From NCBI RefSeq assembly GCF_003315205.1, contig NZ_QNRR01000003.1, positions 434,001 to 498,000 of the forward strand: a DNA stretch of 64,000 nt, read 5' to 3'. The notes beneath the pieces were generated by a model that saw nothing but the letters and a program-made list of their open reading frames with translations, had not been told where the DNA came from and ran no database searches. Positions 56,575 through 64,000 of this stretch are shown here, one piece after another (positions within the stretch are counted from its first letter, which is position 1; every line of letters begins with the position of its first letter). A program made the translations under genes and the position numbers. Source of the DNA: Roseimicrobium gellanilyticum (GTDB lineage Bacteria > Verrucomicrobiota > Verrucomicrobiia > Verrucomicrobiales > Verrucomicrobiaceae).

Positions 56575-57581
56575 TAGGCAGCCATGAGCTGCTGATAGCC
56601 GTGCAGATAGCTACGCAGTTGCGCATCTTGCGCCACGAGACGCGCAAAGGCCCCGAGATGCCCCAGCGCACGCATCTGCTTGAAGAGATCCACCACGTAG
56701 AGCTGCAGCCACTCCGCGGGCGCCTTTTCCGCGAGCCATTTGAAGCCGCGATAGCCGCGCTCCGGATCCGCCGCACGCAGGGTGAGGCCAATGGTCACCG
56801 CGTATCTTGCGGAGGGTTCCTTCGGGAAGGCAATCACCCTGGCCTCATCCACACCCTGGAGGATGGGCTCCAGATTCGGCAATTCATGATACAGCTCCAG
56901 GTAGGATCGGAATTCATCTGCCGCAGCCGGACCCACTACCGGAGCGATTTCGAGCCCCGCCGTGTGGAGCTTGCTCGCCATGACCCACGAACGCGGAGAA
57001 GGCCACGCAGGACGCTGCGAATCCAGCCGGTGCAAAAGCTCTGGACGGAAGGCAAGAAACGCGAGGATCTGCTCATGCACGCCGGCCGAGAGCGCATGCG
57101 TCTTGAAGCTTTCCCAACAAGCCTCCACTTCGAGATGCAGGAAACGGTTTGCCAGGGGCGCAGGCATGTCAAAAACGGCGGCGCGATCCTCCTTGCGATT
57201 GCCCGCGGCCCAGATGAACCAGCCTTCCGGCACTTCGTAGGAGCCCACACGACGATCCAGCACCAGTTGCTGCGCCATGCCCTGCATCGCCGGCGGAGCG
57301 AGATTGAGCTCATCAAGCATCAGTACTCCCCTGCCCTTGCGCGGGAGGAACTCGGGGGGAAACCATTTGGAGATCCCTTTCTCTGCCACGGGCAGCCCGC
57401 GGAGATCCGTGGGGGCGAGTTGCGAGAGACGCAGGTCAATGAATTCCATGCCGTTTGCCTGAGCGGTCTGTGCGACGATGCTGGACTTTCCAATGCCAGG
57501 CGGTCCCCAGATCATCACACTCAAGTGGAGTTGATGGGTGATAAGGGAGGTCAGGTATTCGCTGAGAGCTGCGGGAGTCAT
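56574..57581 (-). CDS. MoxR-family AAA+ ATPase
   Basis: A 335-residue ATPase. Walker A is GPPGIGKSS (26-34), Walker B is GVLMLDELNLAPP (about 85-97), and the sensor region is WFIWAAGNRKEDRAAVFDMPAPLANRF (about 122-148), typical of the MoxR/CbbQ branch. Such ATPases work as chaperones that remodel a VWA partner, here the DUF2201 protein with which it overlaps by one base. It begins 33 bases after the LRV-repeat gene. No transmembrane segments are visible. Confidence 0.93.
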   Translation of the reverse strand: MTPAALSEYLTSLITHQLHLSVMIWGPPGIGKSSIVAQTAQANGMEFIDLRLSQLAPTDLRGLPVAEKGISKWFPPEFLPRKGRGVLMLDELNLAPPAMQGMAQQLVLDRRVGSYEVPEGWFIWAAGNRKEDRAAVFDMPAPLANRFLHLEVEACWESFKTHALSAGVHEQILAFLAFRPELLHRLDSQRPAWPSPRSWVMASKLHTAGLEIAPVVGPAAADEFRSYLELYHELPNLEPILQGVDEARVIAFPKEPSARYAVTIGLTLRAADPERGYRGFKWLAEKAPAEWLQLYVVDLFKQMRALGHLGAFARLVAQDAQLRSYLHGYQQLMAA

Positions 57582-57614
57582 GCAGAAGCTGGAGCAGGAG
57601 AGTGAGGCGGCACG

Positions 57615-60113
57615 TCAGGATTCCGGGAAGCGCAGGGTGAACTGCTCGCGCGCTGCCGAGGCCACGGCGGTATTGGCGTCCTCGCGCAAATAGGCAAGCA
57701 CTTGACGGGAAGTAGAGGGGTTGTGAGCGACGGCAAAACGCTCCATCCACCGGCCATGGAAGGCAGCCTTGCGCAGCATGTCCTGCGTGGTGTCTGGATG
57801 AGAGAGCGCACAGAGTCTCAAGGACACAGCGGAACCCGCGCCTGCGGATTGGAGCACCGGACCCATGCGTGAGCGACGCGCTTCCACCGGCGTGTTCGGA
57901 TTTTCCAAAGCAGCGAGACGCACATCGTGACACGAATGCCAGAGGAGCTCCGCGAGCAGGTGAGATGGGGCCAGGGGATGCCGCGCCACTGCGGTCAGCA
58001 CACCGCTCGCAGCAGCGCGGCGCTGCTTCGACACACGCGTCTGATCCAGTTCCGCACGTGCTACGGACTCAAGTACGCGAGGTGTCACCGCCCAGTAGGC
58101 TACCACCTGCAAACGGATCTCGCGTGCGAACCACTTCTGATCCACTGGCAGATCGCAGAGGCGCAGCAGGAGATGCGGGGGAATTGCGCGAACCTCGCGT
58201 CCATTCTGGCGAGCGTAGCTCTGGTGGTAGAGCAGCGACTTGCGGTCATGCGGATCCAGCCGGGGGATCAGCGCCTCAAGCACCGGGACAGTCAACACAT
58301 CCCGATACACGAGCTTTTTCACCGCGGCCGGGAGTCTCTCCATGACACGGAGCAGCACTTCATTCGGCACGGGGCGATTGTCGAAGCACCCGCACAAGGT
58401 CTCCAGCACCCGCGTGGAACTTTCCTCCGTAGCCATGCGAAGCAACACAGAAGACGGCGTGTGCCTGCTGTAAGCCACGCGCCAGCGGACGTTCTCATCA
58501 GCGTCTCGCGAGAGCTGTGCCACAACCCCTTCCGGCACCTCGGGAGCGGCCACCACGGAACCGCGCACCTGGGGATGGGAGTCTTCCGCAAGGGCAAGCC
58601 GCGTTGCCAGTGGCGCCTTCACGTTTGCAGCCACAGTAGAACGGACTGCTTCTGAAGCGTCCTCGCCAAGACGGGCGAGCAAATCCGCGTCCGCAAGGTC
58701 GTAGGATGCCACACGCGCGCGCAGGAGCGGATCTGGGTGCAGTGCGGCCTCGTGAAGATCCGCCAGCGTGATTTCGCGACGCTGGAAGAGATCCATCAAT
58801 CGCTTCCAATCCTGCTCCTGGGCCGTGGTCGGCGCATCGAGAGGTGTCGCGCCCCCACCGATGGGCGTGCCACCAATCGGAGTCTGCTGGAAATGGCGGT
58901 GCATGCGCACATCCACATCACCAGGCATGGCGCGGTTCCGCACGGCGAGCATGCGCACATAGCTGTCCCCATCGCGCATCAGTTCGCGAAGGATGTCGAC
59001 GGGCACGGACCGGCGCTTGGCGAGAGTGCGACGCACTTCGTCATCCGCGTCTTTTTTCAGAAGGTGCAGAATGGACTCCTCGGTGGAGGGGTGGCGAGCC
59101 ACGGTGACGCGTACCTCAGGCTCCACATCCACAGCCAGGCGGGACAGGGTGGAGGCATTAGCAGAGGGATTCGCCGCGACAGCAGCGCGCACCTCCTTCG
59201 CCGGATCAGTGGCAAGCTGCTCCAGCAGCGAATGTGGGCTCTGACGATTTTTCGCGACGGCCTGGCGGATGCGCCAATCATGATTCCCTGCCAGGGACAT
59301 CAACGTCGGGACCGGGGTGGAGGGATTCTTCGCCGCGCAACAGCGAACCATGAATTCCCCATGCACCCCGGCGAGTTTCATGAGGGACTCCGCCGGTGTG
59401 CGGGCATGGCGGGCGGCCAGCCTGCGGGCAAACGGCCCGCCCTCCGCGAGTTGGGACAGGCTCTCCGGCTCCATGTCACGCCGGCCTTTCCCCAAAAAAC
59501 GCAACTGTGCGTCCGCGCCGGCATCCATCAGGAGCTGGAGACGTCCGTGCAGAGGGCCGCCTTCCCCTTGCTCCTGAACACATTTCGCGGCGCGCATGCG
59601 CAGCCCAATCTCGGAGGATTCCAAGGCGGAAAGCAGCAGCCAGGTCGGTGCCAGTCCCAAGGTCACTACCTCAGCAAGGGCCGCTCCCCCCCGAAGCTGG
59701 AGGCCAAAGGAGGGCGTCTCCTCGGCTGCTGCGTTGCCATTGTACCGGGTGGACCGACTGGTGCGGTGCAGCCGGGCTGCCTCACGGATCTCCTCATTCG
59801 GATGGCGCTGAAGAGGCACCAGGAATTCTCGTGGCGGCTCCTCCAGTTTTAGGATCTCCCGAAGCGCAATTACAGGCAACTTTGCAGGAAAATTGGGATC
59901 CTCCATCAAGAGGAGTGGCAGCACCGGATTCTTCAGCACCGCCTCCCAATGCCAGCGAGCCAGCCAGACAAGTAACTCATTGGAGGCGTTTGGGTTAGCC
60001 GCCACAGCCCTCTTCTCCCGGGCACCGCCGTTGCGGGCCAGCTCATGCAGGCGCATCGGAGGGGTGGAAGGGTCCGCCGCCTCCTCAAGCTGGGAGCCTT
60101 GAGGGAGAGTCAT
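57615..60113 (-). CDS. LRV/HEAT-like repeat protein
   Basis: An 832-residue soluble protein of about 24-residue helical repeats with consensus xLLxxLAxDxxxEVRxAVAxNPxTP, for example LLEQLATDPAKEVRAAVAANPSANASTLSRLAVDVEPEVRVTVARHPSTEESILHLLKKDADDEVRRTLAKRR. This is the variant leucine-rich repeat (LRV) form of a solenoid scaffold. Repeats cover about residues 20-450 and 470-830, interrupted by a Gly/Pro stretch (GGTPIGGGATPL, about 430). No catalytic domain is seen. It is the first gene of the MoxR-DUF2201 operon, probably its adaptor or sensor. Confidence 0.88.
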   Translation of the reverse strand: MTLPQGSQLEEAADPSTPPMRLHELARNGGAREKRAVAANPNASNELLVWLARWHWEAVLKNPVLPLLLMEDPNFPAKLPVIALREILKLEEPPREFLVPLQRHPNEEIREAARLHRTSRSTRYNGNAAAEETPSFGLQLRGGAALAEVVTLGLAPTWLLLSALESSEIGLRMRAAKCVQEQGEGGPLHGRLQLLMDAGADAQLRFLGKGRRDMEPESLSQLAEGGPFARRLAARHARTPAESLMKLAGVHGEFMVRCCAAKNPSTPVPTLMSLAGNHDWRIRQAVAKNRQSPHSLLEQLATDPAKEVRAAVAANPSANASTLSRLAVDVEPEVRVTVARHPSTEESILHLLKKDADDEVRRTLAKRRSVPVDILRELMRDGDSYVRMLAVRNRAMPGDVDVRMHRHFQQTPIGGTPIGGGATPLDAPTTAQEQDWKRLMDLFQRREITLADLHEAALHPDPLLRARVASYDLADADLLARLGEDASEAVRSTVAANVKAPLATRLALAEDSHPQVRGSVVAAPEVPEGVVAQLSRDADENVRWRVAYSRHTPSSVLLRMATEESSTRVLETLCGCFDNRPVPNEVLLRVMERLPAAVKKLVYRDVLTVPVLEALIPRLDPHDRKSLLYHQSYARQNGREVRAIPPHLLLRLCDLPVDQKWFAREIRLQVVAYWAVTPRVLESVARAELDQTRVSKQRRAAASGVLTAVARHPLAPSHLLAELLWHSCHDVRLAALENPNTPVEARRSRMGPVLQSAGAGSAVSLRLCALSHPDTTQDMLRKAAFHGRWMERFAVAHNPSTSRQVLAYLREDANTAVASAAREQFTLRFPES

Positions 60114-60328
60114 TTGAGAGTGATGGCCTGAACTTTCCTAAATCTCATATAAATCATGCTTTAACGCAATCGATTTTCTAATATTTATGGATAGTTTCCT
60201 AGCCTCCACTTCCAGCGCTTCAAGCCCGAGACATGAGCGGCATTCACCTCTCTCATGAATTCTTTGCCACGCACTCGTCCCTTGCATCCACCCCCATCGC
60301 TCCTATGTTGATTGCCCCTATTCTCGAC
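60114..60328. promoter_or_regulatory. Divergent AT-rich intergenic region before LRV and tal genes
   Basis: About 215 bases between two outward-facing genes. The middle (60138-60200) is AT-rich with TTTAAC and TAATATTTAT pieces that could serve as promoter boxes, but no consensus promoter with correct spacing is convincing. Bases 60233-60328 are an in-frame extension of tal that I treat as leader. No other element was found. Confidence 0.4.
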
Positions 60329-61282
60329 ATGAATCAACTCGACCAGCTCAAGCAGCATACTGTCGTTGTGGCGGATACCGGTGACTTCGAGGCCATGAAG
60401 GCCTACAAGCCCCAAGATGCCACCACGAACCCCTCCCTCATCCTGGCAGCCTCCCAGAAGGCGGAGTACAAGGCACTGGTCGACAAAGCCGTGGCAGACC
60501 ACAAGGGTTCCTCCCTCAGTGGCGAGAAACTGGTAGACTCCGTAATTGACGCCATCCTGGTGAACTTCGGCCAGGAGATTCTCAAAATCGTCCCCGGTCG
60601 CGTCTCCACGGAAGTGGACGCCCACCTGTCCTTCGACACGGAAGGCACTTTGGCCAAGGCCCGTCACATCATCGACCTTTACGAGAAAGCTGGCACCGGT
60701 CGTGAGCGCATCCTCATCAAGATTGCTTCCACCTGGGAAGGCATCAAGGCAGCAGAGGTCCTTCAGAAGGAAGGCATCAACTGCAACCTCACGCTCCTTT
60801 TCTCCCTGCCCCAGGCCATCGCCTGCGCCGAAGGCGGCATCAAGCTCATCTCCCCCTTCGTGGGCCGTATCCTCGACTGGTACAAGAAGAGCACGGGCAA
60901 GGACTACGCCGCCGCGGAAGACCCCGGCGTGCAGTCCGTGACCGCCATCTACAACTACTACAAACACTTCGGCTACAAGACCGAGGTGATGGGCGCCAGT
61001 TTCCGCAACAAGGGTGAAATCACCGAACTGTGCGGCTGCGACCTGCTGACCATCAGCCCGGCATTGCTCGGCGAACTGGCAGCGGCGAACGACGCCATCA
61101 CGCCGAAACTCAACGCCGAAGCGGCCAAGTCCGCGAAGCTCGACAAGGTCGAGATGAACGAAAAGACCTTCCGCTGGCTCTTCAACGAAGATCCGATGGC
61201 CGTCGACAAGACGGCTGAAGGCATCCGCAAGTTTGCCGAGGACATCGTGAAACTGCAGAAGCAGGTTGCCGCGATGCTCTAA
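60329..61282 (+). CDS. tal: Transaldolase
   Basis: A 317-residue TalB-type transaldolase of the pentose phosphate pathway, moving a dihydroxyacetone unit between sedoheptulose-7-phosphate and glyceraldehyde-3-phosphate. The ATG at 60329 starts [20 protein letters not shown], aligning with E. coli TalB, so the upstream in-frame codons are not used. Catalytic landmarks: [10 protein letters not shown] (about 31-40), [18 protein letters not shown] with the Schiff-base lysine (about 128), [21 protein letters not shown] and [10 protein letters not shown]. It is followed by a strong terminator. Confidence 0.97.
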   Translation: MNQLDQLKQHTVVVADTGDFEAMKAYKPQDATTNPSLILAASQKAEYKALVDKAVADHKGSSLSGEKLVDSVIDAILVNFGQEILKIVPGRVSTEVDAHLSFDTEGTLAKARHIIDLYEKAGTGRERILIKIASTWEGIKAAEVLQKEGINCNLTLLFSLPQAIACAEGGIKLISPFVGRILDWYKKSTGKDYAAAEDPGVQSVTAIYNYYKHFGYKTEVMGASFRNKGEITELCGCDLLTISPALLGELAAANDAITPKLNAEAAKSAKLDKVEMNEKTFRWLFNEDPMAVDKTAEGIRKFAEDIVKLQKQVAAML

Positions 61283-61319
61283 GCTGGGTCGAAATCGTAA
61301 GATATTTCAATGCCCCATC

Positions 61320-61353
61320 TGGGCCGCATCCGTCTAGGGTGCGGCCCATTTTG
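61320..61353 (+). terminator. Rho-independent terminator of tal
   Basis: GGGCCGCA (61321-61328) and TGCGGCCC (61340-61347) pair perfectly around an 11-base loop and are followed by ATTTTGTT. It lies 38 bases after the tal stop. Confidence 0.9.
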
Positions 61354-61456
61354 TTGAATATTTCTTGTGAGACGTCACCAGAGGACGCAGATGCGATAAA
61401 GCCATTGCCTTCCCCCGTGAAACGGTCACAATGGAATTTCATCTGCATCGCCTCCA

Positions 61457-63514
61457 ATGTCTGATTCCCCCGAGTCCACGCCTCCACTAGACCTGTCCGA
61501 TCTTCGTCTCATGCCCAAGTGGGTGGCTGAGTTTGGGAAAGCATCGCCTTCACCGGCGGCAGACTATCCGGAAGAAGACACCCGCGGCCGTGATCGTCGC
61601 GATGGCAGAGGGCCGAGAGATCAGCAGCGTCGCAGCTTTGGTGGTGGTGGCCAGGGAGGACCTCCGCGCGGTGACCGCAGGCCTTTCGACAAACCCCGTG
61701 GCCCTGGCGGAGATTTCAACCGCGGCCCACGCCCACCGGGTGCCGGCGACCGACGTGATGATCGTCGTAGTGGTGGTGGCGGTGGCTATCGCCAGGATCG
61801 TGGAGATCGCCAGCATGGCCGTGGTGGTCGCGATGACCGCCGTGGCGGTTATGGTGACAGACCGCGCTTCGAGCAGCCGCCAGCGCCCGTGGTGGGACTC
61901 AATGTGCAGGTGGAACCTGAGGCCAAGGCCACGGAAGCCATGGCAGCGATGATTCGCACTGCGGGCAAGGCATACAGTGTCTTCGACGCTGCCCGTCTCG
62001 TGCTCGCCAGCGGGGATCGTTTTCATGTGCGCTTCAAGATGGCGCCCGATGCCGGTGCCAGGCTGTACGCCGTGCCCACCGATGGCTCGCTCTGGCTGAG
62101 CCGTGAAGAGGCGCTTGCTCATGTCATTCATGGCGACGCGATCAGCAGCTTCTACAAGGTCGAGGAGATCGAGCTCGAAGAACCCAAGGGCAACTTCACC
62201 AGCGTAGCCGTGTGCGGCATGACAGGTGAGATGCTTGGGCCGCCCAGCCATCACAGCTACCAGACCACGCTGCACAAGATCCATCGCGAGCAGTTCAGCC
62301 ATCTTTCCTTTGAAGATTACAAGCGCCGTGTGCGCACAGAGAGCACTCCTGAGGCCGTGGCGAAATGGAAAGAATCCCTGAAGCATGGCCATCAGTGGAC
62401 GTGGCTGAAGGGTGAAGTGGCCGAAGGAGAAGCACCCAAGACCTTCAAGACGCGCAGTGAAATGGAATCCCATTTCCGCTCCCACCATGCCGACACGCTC
62501 GTGGGTGAAGTGAGCGAAGCGACTGTCTCGGGAAACATTCCCAAAAAACTGCTCGCTCCGCAACTCTACAATCATCTCCGCCGTGCCGTGGACGAGAGCC
62601 GCAAGCATCTGCTGAGTACTGCCCAGCAGCTCTGCAGCGGATTTGAGCGCCATGGCCTGAAACTCTTCAAGCGACGTGGTGGCAAGCTCTGGGTGAGCCG
62701 CACGCGCCCGCGCCTGCTGGAAAGCAACGTGGTGCTCTCCGCCCGCATCGCAAAAATGGTGGAGATCATCAAGACTCAGCCTGGTCTTCAGGTGAAGAAG
62801 CTCATCGAGAGCGTGGCACCCTCCACGGATGCTCCTGTGACCTCGACGGCTCCCGCAGCTGAAGCTCCAGCCGCCATCACGGAAGAGCCAACGGTGAGCG
62901 AACCCGCGGTGGTAGCCGAAGCACTCGGCGCCAGCGCTGGCACAGAACTGCCGCCCATCGAGCCCGCTCCTGAATCTGCCGGTGCTGCTCCGATTGAGGC
63001 CTCTGAGGCGCCAGTCGATGCGGCAATTGCTGCCAGTGAATCTCCGGCTCCAGCCCCAGTGGTCCTTCCTGCTCCTGCTGCGGCAGCTGCGCATCACGAG
63101 TGGACCGGTGACCAACTGCACGCCCTGCAGGACCTGCACTGGCTCAATAGCGAAGGTTACGTCATTGAGTATGCCGATGGTGTGGTATTCCCCGGCGTGA
63201 CTGAACCCCCGCCCCCGAAGCCGAAAGCTGCTCCGGCCAAACCCGCCGCAGGCGCACCCGCTGCGGAGTCGGCCGAAGCTGCTGAGGCACCGGTCGAAAG
63301 CGAGACCGAATCAGCATCTCCCTCTGAGGAAATCGAAACGGACCCTCACGGTGAAGCTGAAACCACGCTCATTGAGGCGGCTGCTGAAACGGAAGCGCCC
63401 GTCGAAGTCGAAGCCGCTGCCTCCGAGCCTTCGCCGGAAGCTTTGGTGGATGAACCTGCCGAAGCAGAAGAGGAAATCCAGCCCGCCGCGGCCGGCGCCG
63501 AAGAAGAGAAGTAA
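61457..63514 (+). CDS. RGG-rich protein of unknown function with Ala/Glu-rich tail
   Basis: A 685-residue protein in four parts. Residues 40-135 are a disordered Arg/Gly/Asp-rich stretch (RGG-box type: RRSFGGGGQGGPPRGDRR, GRGGRDDRRGGYGDR). Residues 145-460 look folded (VRFKMAPDAGARLYAVPTDGSLWLSREEALAHVI; FKTRSEMESHFRSHHAD), with several conserved-looking histidines. Then comes an Ala/Pro/Glu low-complexity linker (about 460-550), a short folded motif HEWTGDQLHALQDLHWLNSEGYVIEYADG (about 550-580) and another acidic tail. RGG stretches bind RNA in many proteins, which is my best inference. No family recognised. Confidence 0.75.
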   Translation: MSDSPESTPPLDLSDLRLMPKWVAEFGKASPSPAADYPEEDTRGRDRRDGRGPRDQQRRSFGGGGQGGPPRGDRRPFDKPRGPGGDFNRGPRPPGAGDRRDDRRSGGGGGYRQDRGDRQHGRGGRDDRRGGYGDRPRFEQPPAPVVGLNVQVEPEAKATEAMAAMIRTAGKAYSVFDAARLVLASGDRFHVRFKMAPDAGARLYAVPTDGSLWLSREEALAHVIHGDAISSFYKVEEIELEEPKGNFTSVAVCGMTGEMLGPPSHHSYQTTLHKIHREQFSHLSFEDYKRRVRTESTPEAVAKWKESLKHGHQWTWLKGEVAEGEAPKTFKTRSEMESHFRSHHADTLVGEVSEATVSGNIPKKLLAPQLYNHLRRAVDESRKHLLSTAQQLCSGFERHGLKLFKRRGGKLWVSRTRPRLLESNVVLSARIAKMVEIIKTQPGLQVKKLIESVAPSTDAPVTSTAPAAEAPAAITEEPTVSEPAVVAEALGASAGTELPPIEPAPESAGAAPIEASEAPVDAAIAASESPAPAPVVLPAPAAAAAHHEWTGDQLHALQDLHWLNSEGYVIEYADGVVFPGVTEPPPPKPKAAPAKPAAGAPAAESAEAAEAPVESETESASPSEEIETDPHGEAETTLIEAAAETEAPVEVEAAASEPSPEALVDEPAEAEEEIQPAAAGAEEEK

Positions 63515-63537
63515 CACCCGGAAAACAGCGAACCGCA

Positions 63538-64000
63538 TCAGGAGAGCTTGCGCTCCAGCGCAGCCTCCATGGCACGCTCGACGAGGAGTACGGCAAGCTG
63601 CTGGGTGGCATCATCCAGCGCTTGATTCGCGGCTTTGAGCGCGCGGGCATCATGCGGCTCGGCCTGCATGACGTGACGCACGTCATGGGCCGCGATTTTG
63701 ATCTTCTCCACCTCGTCCTCCGGTACGAGCCCGGCGCACTGCTCCAGCGCTTCATCCACCGCCCTCAGCAGTTCCTCACTCTTCAACCGCGCCTCTGTCC
63801 AGATACGCTCGTTCATGTCTTCAAAGGCGAAGTCCACGCTTTCCGCGATCATCTTCTCCACCTTCTCGTCATCCACATCCACGGCGGAGTTTTGAATTTC
63901 CAGCACCGTGTCCGTGTTCGTGGCGGTATCGCGCGCGAGCACTTGAAGGATGCCGTTCGCATCGATGGCGAACTGCACGCCCACACGGGCGCTGCCCTTC
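63538..64000 (-). CDS. Hsp70-family chaperone, C-terminal part only
   Basis: Coding continues to the window edge with no stop, so only the last 154 residues are seen. The segment begins KGSARVGVQFAIDANGILQVLARD, the end of the substrate-binding beta-domain of DnaK/HscA-like chaperones, followed by the helical lid (VEKMIAESVDFAFEDMNERIWTEARLKSEELLRAVDEAL). The lid is short and ends RAMEAALERKLS without the DnaK tail EEVxD, favouring an HscA-like or divergent Hsp70. It converges with the RGG protein gene, 23 bases apart. Confidence 0.85.
   Translation of the reverse strand, partial: KGSARVGVQFAIDANGILQVLARDTATNTDTVLEIQNSAVDVDDEKVEKMIAESVDFAFEDMNERIWTEARLKSEELLRAVDEALEQCAGLVPEDEVEKIKIAAHDVRHVMQAEPHDARALKAANQALDDATQQLAVLLVERAMEAALERKLS

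Noticed and set aside
61550-63139. A 529-residue minus-strand frame inside the RGG protein gene
   Set aside because: It begins inside the plus-strand gene and its composition mirrors the Gly/Arg repeats. It is a shadow frame.

Overview
The window comes from a GC-rich, Gram-negative bacterium, most likely a member of the Verrucomicrobia. The best evidence is a five-gene pilus-like cluster (16350-23541) that matches the Akkermansia muciniphila Amuc_1098 to Amuc_1102 set in order and in recognisable sequence. A fourfold array of DUF1592/DUF1552 genes typical of the Planctomycetes/Verrucomicrobia group supports this. I cannot name the genus. I see no tRNA, rRNA, CRISPR array, insertion sequence or phage module, and no gene-free stretch longer than about 250 bases. 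Most start codons lack a clear Shine-Dalgarno sequence.

Layout. (1) 1-11163, plus strand: an exopolysaccharide/O-antigen locus with several glycosyltransferases, an FkbM methyltransferase, a Wzy-like polymerase, a WecA-type initiating transferase and an O-antigen ligase, closed by a strong terminator. (2) 11418-12773: an NtrC-like response regulator whose AAA+ domain has lost the sigma-54 contact motif. (3) 12807-16277, minus: an overlapping operon coaE-rho-rnd. (4) 16350-23541, minus: the Amuc_1098-1102-like pilus cluster. (5) 23674-26122, minus: UDP-glucuronate decarboxylase and a WbaP-type initiating glycosylphosphotransferase, a second polysaccharide block. (6) 26188-27996, plus: aroD and a D-Ala-D-Ala carboxypeptidase with a coiled-coil, lipoprotein-like N-terminus. 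(7) 28055-31841, minus: a small membrane-anchored protein, a PQQ-like beta-propeller and an internally duplicated secreted protein.

(8) 31887-40696, minus: two DUF1592 cytochrome-like proteins alternating with two DUF1552 proteins, with an SMI1/KNR4 (SUKH) gene as the last member. (9) 40833-51425, minus: a calcium-loop repeat protein, a 2411-residue RHS/YD-repeat protein ending in a JAMM metalloprotease-like tip, and a small exported protein that is a candidate immunity factor. (10) 51540-53227: an NHL propeller and a membrane-anchored partner. (11) 53335-54981: nuoB-nuoC without the rest of Complex I, followed by a SUKH-3 gene and preceded by a perfect CRP/FNR-type palindrome shared with a divergent S1-like gene. 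(12) 55417-60113, minus: a three-gene module of LRV/HEAT-like repeat protein, MoxR-type AAA+ ATPase and DUF2201 metallopeptidase-like/VWA protein. (13) 60329-63514, plus: transaldolase and an RGG-rich protein of unknown function. (14) 63538-64000: the C-terminal end of an Hsp70-family chaperone.

Candidates for an undescribed system, in my order of preference, are the RHS-JAMM toxin module with its secreted repeat partner and nearby SUKH genes, the LRV-MoxR-DUF2201 triad, and the GAFTGA-less NtrC-family regulator. All functions are read from sequence motifs without database searches.
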